The position numbers were made by a program, and so were the translations under genes. Positions 56,124-64,000 of a stretch of DNA of 64,000 bases are shown here, piece after piece (the first letter of the stretch is position 1; every line of letters starts with the position of its first letter). Location: positions 17,358,681-17,422,680 of the forward strand of contig NC_023749.2 of assembly GCF_000499845.2 (NCBI RefSeq). Reading direction: 5' to 3'. The DNA is from Phaseolus vulgaris (lineage: Eukaryota; Streptophyta; Magnoliopsida; Fabales; Fabaceae). Under the pieces are notes generated by a model that worked only from the letters and a program-made list of their open reading frames with translations, searched no databases and had not been told where the DNA came from.

Positions 56124-57400
56124 GACATGCTCTTATTCTCGGCGATCTCAAGGTCTTCTGAGTCAAAGACCTGTGACTCCTCGCCGCTTTTTCCGTCGAC
56201 TTGCTTACTTGAAGAACCAGGTGATCTGCCACAAATGCCCTAGGCGTCTTCAGAGTTTCCTGGATCACCGTCCTCTGCCTACCCCCCTTGCCCGAACTGG
56301 TGAGCTTAGCTAGCAAGTCAGCTCGGGCATTCTGCTCTCTGGGCACATGCACCACTTCGAAGGAGACAAAGGAACTCTTCAACTCCTGCACATACTCCAG
56401 GTAAGCCGCCATTTGTGGATCCTTGGCCTGGAACTCGCCTGTTACTTGTCCCGTGACCAACAGCGAGTCACTCTTAGCCATTAGCACCCTAGCTCCCATC
56501 TCCTTGGCCAGCAAGATTCCGGCGATCAGCGCCTCATACTCTGCTTGGTTGTTGCTGGCTTTGAAGGCAAACCTCAGGGACTGTTCAATCAGCACGCCGT
56601 TGGGCCCTTCCAGGATGACTCGAACGCCGCTACCCTGCTGGTTCGACGATCCGTCCACCGAGAGCACCCAACGAAAATCATCCCCCTTAACTCGTGCTGC
56701 TTCTGACGAGAGTTCGACCACAAAATCGGCGAAAATCTGCCCCTTGATCGGACCTCGGGGCTCATACTTGATATCGAACTCCGACAGCTCCACCGCCCAC
56801 TTCACCATCCTCCCAGCTACATCAGGCTTCTTCAGGACTTTCTGGATCGTCAAGTCGGTCATCACCAGTATTGTAAAATTGTGGAAATAGTGGCGCAACC
56901 TCCTCGCCGAAAATACCGCAGCCAGTGCAGCTTTCTCCAAGGCCTGATATCTCACCTCCGGGCCCTGCAACACCTTGTTGACGAAGTAAATAGGCTTCTG
57001 AGCCTGGTCTTGGTCTTGGGCGAGCACCGCACTCACCGCCCTCTCAGTCATAGCAAAATACAACCTGAGAGGGGTTCCCGCCAACGGTTTGCACAAAACC
57101 GGCGGGCTCGCCAGGTACTCTTTAAGCTGGACGAAGGCCTCTTCACACTCCTTCGTCCAGGCAAACTTGTTGTTTCGCCTTAAACACTGAAAGTACGGAT
57201 GGCCTTTCTCTCCGCTAGCCGATACAAAACGAGACAGGGCGGCCATCCGACCTGTAAGTTGCTGCACCTCCTTCAGGGTAGCCGGGCTCTTCATCGCCAA
57301 GATGGCAGCACACTTATCAGGATTGGCCTCTATTCCTCTTTCAGTTAAGAGGAATCCCAAGAACTTCCCTGCCTCCACGCCAAAAATGCACTTCTCAGGT
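56124..57400 (-). pseudogene. RT C-terminal part and dual RNase H of element D, copy D2
   Basis: The frame resumes at MEAGKFLGFLLTERGIEANPDKC after a ~49-bp deletion near 57400 that removes EELFTTIAKFR-type residues. Both RNase H domains are present. Pol ends at RIRACR (56124), where it is fused to the second leader; integrase is absent. Confidence 0.85.
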
Positions 57401-60038
57401 CCGCAACGTGCTTGCTCTTCTCCGGCGAGGTCACAACCATATCATCCACGTACGCTTGCACATTCCTCCCCAGCATTGGTGCAAGCACCCTATCCATCAA
57501 TCTTTAGTACGTGGCCCCCGCGTTCTTCAGCCCGAAGGGCATCACCTTGTAGCAGTAGCACGATCTTTCGGTCATGAAGGCGGTTTTCTCTTCATCCATG
57601 GGATGCATCTTTATCTGGTTGTACCCCGAGAAGGCGTCCAGGAAACTCAGCAACTTGCACCCTGCAACACTGTCGACCAGGGCGTCTATGCTTGGCAAAG
57701 GATACGAATCCTTTGGGCAAGCCTTGTTCAGGTCAGTGAAATCGACGCACATGCGCCACTTCCCATTGCTTTTCTTCACCAGCACGACATTGGCCAACCA
57801 CTCAGGGTACTGGACTTCCCTGATATGGCCTGCGGCGAGGAGCTTCTGTGTTTCATCCCTGATCGCCAGCCTTCTCTCCTCGTTAAACTTCCTTCTTCTC
57901 TGTCGCATTGGTCTGACCTGGTTGTCCATTGCTAGATGGTTGCACAAGAAGTCGGGGTCGATGCCCGGCATGTCTGAAGCAGACCATGCAAAAGCATCCA
58001 GATGCCGCTCTATCACCTCGGCGATCTGGTCTTGGAGCTCAGCCTCCAAGGATCTTCCCAACTTGAAGACCTTTCCCCCGATCTCCCTTTCGAGCCACTC
58101 CTCGACGGGTTTGGGTCTAGCTTCCCTGGCGATCACCGCCCTGGCGATCACCGCCCTGGCGATTCCCAGTTCCCTCGCTTCCTCTGGGCGGTTCCTCGCC
58201 TCTTCTTCCCGATCGGCGTTCTCTCCCTCAGCCTCAGCATCCAGCATGGCGACATCGCCTCCGGCGGCCACCTCCATCGCTGCATCAACAACTCGCCATT
58301 CTGTTGGCTTGGGCTTCACACCGGGAGGCGGCGTCGTTGTGATGTAACTCACTGACCTCTTATTCTTGAGGCTATTGTCATAGCATTTCTTCGCTTCCTT
58401 CTGGTCAGATTTGATGGTGATCACCACCCCCTCCATCGACGACAACTTCACCTTCATGTGCCTGGTTGAAGGCACAACTCCTATTCTGTTGAGCGTTGGT
58501 CTTCCCAACAGAATGTTATATGCTGAGGGAGCATTCACGACGAAGTACTTGATTTTCTCCGTCCTCGAGCCCGCCTCATCCGTGAATGTAGTTCTTAACT
58601 CTATGTACCCCCTGACCTCCACCTGATCGCGAGCGAACCCATACAAGCACCCTCCATAGGGCCTCAGCTGGTCAAGGGGCAATTGCAGCTGTGTGAAAGT
58701 CGGCCAGAACATCACATCCGCCGAGCTTCCTTGGTCCACCAGAACCCTGTGGACCTTCCTCCCCGCTGTGACAAGCGAGATGACTATAGGATCGTTGTCA
58801 TGAGGCACAACGTCCCTGAGATCTTCCCTTGTGAACGTGATGTCCACATCCGGCGAGTGGTCCTCGAACATATCCACCGTCATCACAGACCTTGCATACT
58901 TCCTCTGTGACGCGGTGCCCTGGTGGAATTCGCACCAGGCGTCTAGCTTTGGTCCCAACACCTTGTCGCCCACTTTCTCGGGTGCCTTGAGCCTGGCTGC
59001 AATATTGGGGATGGCGATCAGGTCCGCCAGTCCCATGACAAACTTATGCTTTGGCGGGCGATTGTACTCCCTGGGGCGCCCTGGGACCCTGCCCTTGTTT
59101 TTCCTTGGATCATAAGGATGGCGGGTCCTTTGATCCCTCTTGGCCGCCGCTGTCTCCAGCACCCTCTGTGGCTGGATCCTGGTCTGGGCACGTGGCCTAG
59201 CGGGGGCCACGCTCCCTCTCTTCTCGGCGACCTCACTCTCATCGGCGATGTGGGCCACCGCAAGTCGCCTAACCTCAGCAAACGTGGCGGGGTGAGCCCT
59301 GATCAGTGCCTCGCAGAAAGGTCCCGGCAGCATGCCCTTTTTGAAGGCATATACGAACATCTCTTCGTCCTTGGCTGGCGAGCGGACCATCTGCGCCCCA
59401 AAACGATTCAAGTAGTCCCTGAGGGACTCTCCCTGGTACTGCCTTATGTCGAACAGATCATAAGACACCCTAGGCGGCGCCTTGTTTACTATGTACTGCT
59501 CGACGAAAAGCTTCGAAAACTGTTGGAAATTGGTTATGTGACCTGTAGGCAGGCTCACAAACCATTCCAGCGCTGTTCCCTGGAGCGTGCTAACAAACAT
59601 TTTGCAATACACAGCATCCGACCCTCCTGACAGCATCATCTGCGTGTGGAACGTGGTGAGATGTGCCTAAGGATCCTCCACGCCGGTGAAAGTAGCCTTC
59701 ATGGGTACCACACTCGCAGGGATAGGCGTGTTTGTGATCGCCTGAGCAAATGGCATGGGGAAGACGCGAGGTGGCGACGACGGTGCGACCTCTTCAGCGA
59801 CTGGGCGCCCTCTCTGCTCCTGAAGAGCTTGGCGCAACTCCTCAGTCACTTTGTTGAGCTCTTCATTCCTGGCCTGAGAGGCGACTAGGTCCTCATGCAT
59901 CTTTGCCTGCTCTATGCGCGAGGCCTCCACATTCGCCTGCAGCGCACGCATGATCTCCACCATCTGCGCCATAGTCATGGCGCCTTCAGCAGCAACTGGC
60001 ACAACTGGACTTGAACGGTTGCTTCTCATCTTTCTCAT
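57401..60038 (-). pseudogene. gag-protease-RT of element D, copy D2 (single frame)
   Basis: It starts at 60038 (MRKMRSNRSSP). A TAG at 59669-59667 follows VEDP. The next 711 codons run through gag core, protease (VDQGSSADVMFW) and RT (WRMCVDFTDLNKACPKD) in one frame, showing that gag and pol are fused in this family. An in-frame deletion near 58920 removes about 82 codons including the second half of the zinc knuckle (CEFHQG joined to TASQRK). A short in-frame duplication repeats ARAVI near 58140. RT is stopped at 57504, before its YVDD box at 57452-57441. Confidence 0.88.
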
Positions 60039-60498
60039 GAAAACTTAGCAGACCACAACGATCGACGAACAAAACCTCCTTCAGCAACGATCGATCCAGC
60101 AATCAATCGGTCAGAACTTCGTAAGCTCCAAAGAACTTCAAGAACACAATCTCAACAGCAAAAACCTTTGCAGAAACTTGCAACTTCACCACAAACCACC
60201 GCTTTTCCACCAAAACCTCTGATTCACGGGTCAAAAATCCGAACGAACGGCGAAGCTTCGATCTCACTGATTGAAACTCGCGTAAACGGCGAAAAACTTC
60301 ACCTCACCGAACAAGAACTTAAACAAACGGGGAAAAACCTCAATTCTCCGAACAAAACTTCGAACGAACGGTGGAGAACACGAATCTACCGAACAAAGCT
60401 TGAACGAACAACGGAAAATGGTTGTACCAGCACACAACCACACAGAAACTGCAGAAACTCCAAGAACTCACGCTGTGGATGGGGAGAAGTTTTACACG
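60039..60498 (-). other. 5' leader of element D
   Basis: Noncoding; several diverged repeats of a ~50-bp phrase (CGAACGAACGG(C/T)G, TTCACCTCACCGAACAA). Confidence 0.6.
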
Positions 60499-60516
60499 GC
60501 CCCACAGTGGGCGCCT
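60499..60516 (-). other. Primer-binding site of element D (tRNA-Lys)
   Basis: On the minus strand it reads AGGCGCCCACTGTGGGGC. It differs from the consensus by two bases (first position, and C to T in the middle). Confidence 0.8.
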
Positions 60517-60518
60517 GA

Positions 60519-61449
60519 TGATCCTGCCTGTTGACCAGGATGCAAGAGCCTTGCCTCGTCAAATCTGGATCGACTTTGCGCCGTGTTAGCTTCCGTCCTT
60601 CACCTTGATTCACCTCAAGAACTTGCAAAAGACAGAACGGCGCCGCTGCGGCCGATCACGCTCCGACGCCCAAGTCAGCGACTGAACCACCAAAATACTA
60701 AGAGAAAACTAAGAACTTCAGGAGCTGTGCAAAAGTCTCTCTCAGCGTACTCAAGTTCTCGCAAGCGTAAAAAAAGTATTCTAAAACGCGCGTACCTCAG
60801 AAGTTCGTTAGGATTCTTTATATACCTGTGCATTTTCTCTCTCTTGACAGTTACACATCTAGACACGTGGCTCGTATCCAGCTGTACACGTGTCACCATC
60901 TGGAGCATCCTTGACTTGGGCGCCACTTCTTACTCTTCAGGCTTTCAGCTAAGTTACTTATGCATGAAACAACTCAGTGCATAACTGCCTTGGAGCGTGA
61001 TCTCTTCTGCGTGGCGAGTACGGGTGTCATCATACACACCTTCCCTGTGGTCTCGCCGGCCGCCATCATGATCTACTTCACTTGCTTCATCGTGCATGTT
61101 CGTGTAAGCTGTTCCCCGACCTCGACCTCTGACTAGCTAGGGAATAGCCATCTGACGACTTCATCCTCTACTTTGAAAGCCTGGAACAAGCTTCCCTGAT
61201 CCCTCGGCGATGTCCTCATTTCGGCGATACTCTGATCACTTGGTCGTCTGGGTTCGCATCCGACGACTTCATCACAAACCTAATGACCGCCGGTTTAGGT
61301 ATGCTAGAGATCGAAGCGGGCCAACTTAATGACTGGCGACTACACGAGCCCCCTGACTTCCTTCCCTTCCACCAGCCAGGCGCCCCGTTCAACACGCCTA
61401 TATAATAGCTTGCTGCCACGTCATCACTTCCGACCACCTGGGCGGTACA
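60519..61449 (-). repeat. 5' LTR of element D (931 bp)
   Basis: Inverted TG...CA: GGTACA at 61449 is the LTR start (TGTACC) and TGATCC at 60519 is its end. TATA (TATATAAAG on minus) is at about 60820. The primer site adjoins it, which identifies it as the 5' LTR. Confidence 0.9.
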
Positions 61450-61697
61450 ATTAATATAAAGTGAATTGCTGCCAAATTTGAGCCAATATCACTACCTGTC
61501 AAAAACCTCTCAAAGTTAGACTATTGATCTTCAATTTCCATTCTACCAAAGAGTGATGGCCTCACCACTCTCATTTCATACCTAACCTGCACCTCCAAGG
61601 CATCCACATCTCCAAGGAGAGCCTTGACCGTGAACCTCCATTAAGCTTCCGCAAATTCCACCAACAATCCTCTAAGAATGAAGGCACTCTTCCATCA
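61450..61697 (+). repeat. 3' part of an LTR related to 18632-19336
   Basis: It aligns from the region downstream of the TATA box (TTAAT...GCTGCCA) and ends CCATCA, like CCATTA at 19336. The left part is absent because element D's LTR begins here. Confidence 0.55.
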
Positions 61698-61739
61698 GTA
61701 ACAACCCCTCTCTCATCAGAGCCTTATCTCTAGTGAAAT

Positions 61740-62179
61740 TAGGTTTGTTGGGAGGATATTCTGTTATGTTGTTACACAATCTTAGCACAACAACCGCATA
61801 AAATCTTCCTCTTTGGAGTGCACAATCTTAACAGCTTGGCCGCCAGAGTACCAACTCGTGTACCAGCGTTACGAGGCCCATCTATTCTGTAGGCGCTCTA
61901 GTCCTTTACGTATCATGCATGAAACTTTCCCTTGAAAACCCTAGTGCTGGCTTTGGCGTCTTCAGGGTATATTTGCTTATGCTAGACCCGAATGTACTAT
62001 ATACACCACATGCATGGACTTTCTCGCTGACTAGGCGTTTCATATATACGGGTTTCAACACACGCATCTCTAGGGCCCACTTACGTGGCCCACTATCGCG
62101 ACCAGAACATCGAGTTGACCTGTTCCACAGGTGCCGATGTCCGATGTCGATGCCGATGTCCGAAGTCTAGTCCAGTACA
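61740..62179 (-). repeat. E-like LTR, inverted, partial
   Basis: Minus-strand start TGTACTGGACTAG at 62179; contains GGTACACGAGTTGGTAC as in the E LTRs. The 3' end of the LTR is not identifiable. Confidence 0.6.
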
Positions 62180-62743
62180 CCTGTAGAACAAGGTTCTTTG
62201 AGGAATTCTGCAGAGGAAGATGAGAAAAACATCTTTTTAAAGAATCTGGAAACCTGTCTGGAAAAACAACCGATTGATTCTGCGAATCAACCGATTGATA
62301 TTCTGCAACAGGAGGAGCTACCCAAGGAATGGAGGATTCCAAGAGACCTCTCTGTGGAAAACATAATTGGGCAGATAAAGGAATTTTTTACACGAAGAAC
62401 CATATCAAACTAATGCAAGCACATGGCCTTCGTCTCTCAAGTTGAACCAAGTCAATTGATGAAGCTCAAGGATGATAATTGGACTGCTTCTATGCATGAG
62501 GAGCTAAATCAATTCATCAGGAATGATGTGTGGTTCCTGGTTCCTAAAACAGATCAGATGAACATCATTGGAACCAAGTGAATGTTAAGAAAAAAAAAAG
62601 GTAGATGAATCAGGGGTGATTACAAGGAACAAAGCAAGACTTGTTGCAAAAGGGTACAATCAGGAAGAAGGGATATACTATGATGAAACCTTTGCACCAG
62701 TGGCCAGATTAGAAGCTGTGAGGTTACTACTGGCATTTGCTTG
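62180..62743 (+). pseudogene. Ty1/copia pol fragment (linker and N-terminal reverse transcriptase)
   Basis: Motifs in order: LPKEWRIPRDLSVENIIGQI, HMAFVSQVEPSQL, DNWTASMHEELNQFIRNDVWFLVPK, then [38 protein letters not shown]. These are classic copia RT landmarks. Frameshifts lie near 62395-62440 and 62580. It is cut at 62743 by the LTR of element G. Confidence 0.85.
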
Positions 62744-63783
62744 TGTACCGACCCGTCCTCGGGCGTTGACCAAAGTCAAACATGCGATGGGACCCACCGA
62801 GGGGTTCCAAGGAGGAAAGTCAATATGTTGACCACTTTGGGCGTTGCCAGGGGTGGGCGTCGCCAGATGTGGGCGTCGCCAGGTGTGGGTGTCGCCAGGT
62901 TTAAGCATCTCCCACCCTAAAGGCGACTCGTTGTCCTAAGAGCGTGCTTTGGCCCCAATGGTGCCACCCCCCGATACCCACGGGTAGGGAAGACCGTGGA
63001 GGGGGGCGACACGGTACGGGCGAGGAGGCTTCGGGCCCCGGTACCTCAGAACAGTAATAAATAGAAGAGAAAGGTGGCTTCAAGGCCATATTCCCAGTAC
63101 CAGTAGGGAGTAACCTGATTCGTGAAGTACTCATGCATGGGGTGTAGGACGTGGCTACCCGCGCCACCTTTGGAGAATCCCTGGGACAGATATGACTTGG
63201 GAGAGGGCCACGCCCTAGGGGTAATCCACGTGCATGGTACGAGAGGAAGGCAAATATACTCCCAGGGCGAGTGACTAGAGGCTGGGGCGCATGAGTTGGC
63301 ACCCAGATAGTCACCCCTTGTGCCAGATGCTCTGGGATTGTCTTAAGTTGGGTTACAGCGTCGTAAGGCCTTCCACGTGGAATTACGCTCAAGTCATAGG
63401 TGACACGTGGCAGTAGCACTGAAACCCAAGGTATATAAGCCTGTATGGAAACTTAGTAAGGTACGTTTTTTGCACATTCTAATCATTTGCACGCTTACAC
63501 ACGGTACGCACGAGTGATTGGAGCACCAAAGAGAAGTTTGTTAGAATACAGCTACGCGCCTTCAGAACATCGCAGTTACTGTGTTCCGATACGGAGGTGC
63601 ATGGTGTTTTCTACCTATTGACTTGATCGTCGGAGTGCAAACAGCCGCGAGGGCGCCCTTTGTTCTCTCTGTTTCAGGTACTCACGAAGGTGTAGGGTGA
63701 AGATCTGGAACCAAGACGAAGGTGTCCTTGATACGTGAGTCACAGCTACGCACGAAGCACATTCTGGTCAACCGGCAGGAACA
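62744..63783 (+). repeat. 5' LTR of element G (1040 bp)
   Basis: TGTACCGACCCGTCCTCGG...CCGGCAGGAACA, with TATA (TATATAAGC) at about 63431-63439. Near 62840-62895 a short phrase (GGTGTGGGCGTCGCCAG) is repeated three to four times. Closest in the window to the F LTR. Confidence 0.85.
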
Positions 63784-63785
63784 TT

Positions 63786-63803
63786 TGGCGCCCACCGTGG
63801 GGC
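63786..63803 (+). other. Primer-binding site of element G (tRNA-Lys)
   Basis: TGGCGCCCACCGTGGGGC, a perfect 18-base complement to the plant tRNA-Lys(CTT) 3' end as I recall it. Confidence 0.88.
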
Positions 63804-64000
63804 CCGTTCTAAAACGTTTGTCCCACCGCAAGTGCTAAGAGTTTCAGTAGCATTCTTCGAGATGTTTTCCAAGAATCTTGCAAGATCCACCGTTCATCTT
63901 GATGTTTACTCAGTTCCACCGATTGCTTTCGGTCTAGCTCAAGTTTTCGTTGTTTGTAGTTGAAGTTTGCTCAGTTCTACGGTTTGTTCGTGGTTTGCTC

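Larger units (their letters stand above)
45762..61449 (-). mobile_element. Element D: minus-strand Tat retrotransposon with two gag-pol copies, 3' end truncated
   Basis: Reading on the minus strand: 5' LTR (61449-60519), tRNA-Lys primer site, leader, gag-pol copy D2 (60038 to about 56124, no integrase), a second leader (56123-55801), gag-pol copy D1 (55800-49320), post-pol hairpin, hairpin array, and the antisense gene on the plus strand (45762-47769). The element stops at about 45762 inside antisense exon 1; its polypurine tract and 3' LTR are gone. D1 contains a ~1-kb LTR-like insertion (50591-51634). Confidence 0.85.
62744..64000 (+). mobile_element. Element G: 5' end of another Tat-type retrotransposon, cut by the window edge
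   Basis: 5' LTR (62744-63783), tRNA-Lys primer site and about 200 bp of leader. It inserted in a copia pol. Internal coding lies outside the window. Confidence 0.85.

Overview
This is plant nuclear DNA, most likely from a eudicot and probably a legume. The legume assignment is inference from the general look of the retroelements and the one recognisable gene. The features that place it in a plant are GT-AG introns, AT-rich intergenic DNA, a plant-only X8/callose-binding protein gene, and nested LTR retrotransposons of the Ty3/gypsy Tat lineage primed by tRNA-Lys. I see no bacterial, organellar or CRISPR features.

Only two cellular genes look intact. At 7635-8664 (+) lies a three-exon gene for a secreted, probably GPI-anchored X8-domain protein of the plasmodesmata callose-binding (PDCB) type. 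At 22137-24476 (+) lies an intronless gene for a 779-residue acidic, coiled-coil, probably nuclear protein that I do not recognise. A scrap of a SNF2/SMARCA3-like gene lies at 16113-16307 (-). Around these genes the DNA is AT-rich and carries short tandem duplications.

The rest is a retrotransposon nest. From left to right: 1-2433 is the 3' end of Tat element A, inserted into Tat element B (2434-6722). 10060-13612 is an old gag remnant split by two related solo-LTR-like insertions. 17754-20515 is a deletion derivative of another Tat family (E) with its target-site duplication (TSD) preserved and a 705-bp LTR-like insertion in its leader. 26463-44059 is element F, which lost its left half and abuts an inverted E-type LTR. 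F is split by the complete 12-kb element C (29399-41420; two 860-bp LTRs, TSD GTGTC). 44629-45557 is a solo LTR (TSD CTATT). 45762-61449 is minus-strand element D, which carries two diverged gag-pol copies in tandem behind one 5' LTR. 61450-62743 holds an LTR scrap, an inverted E-type LTR and a Ty1/copia pol fragment. 62744-64000 is the 5' LTR and leader of element G, which runs off the right edge.

The Tat elements share one plan: LTR, tRNA-Lys primer site, gag-protease-RT-two RNase H domains-integrase in sense, a conserved G/C-run hairpin after pol, a tandem array of hairpin-forming units, then a spliced gene in antisense (exon 1 resembling the 'putative gypsy type transposon' family, exon 2 a proline-rich region plus long coiled coil), polypurine tract and 3' LTR. 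The most interesting signal is the hairpin array. Its units keep common flanks while the inner stems change in a base-pair-compensating way, and unit number and type differ between elements C and D.

Other points of note: element C is young by its LTRs but has lost a catalytic residue in both reverse transcriptase and integrase and carries several CAG-to-TAG stops. The chimeric tandem gag-pol of element D breaks within about 10 bp of the site where an LTR-like insertion lies in the neighbouring copy.
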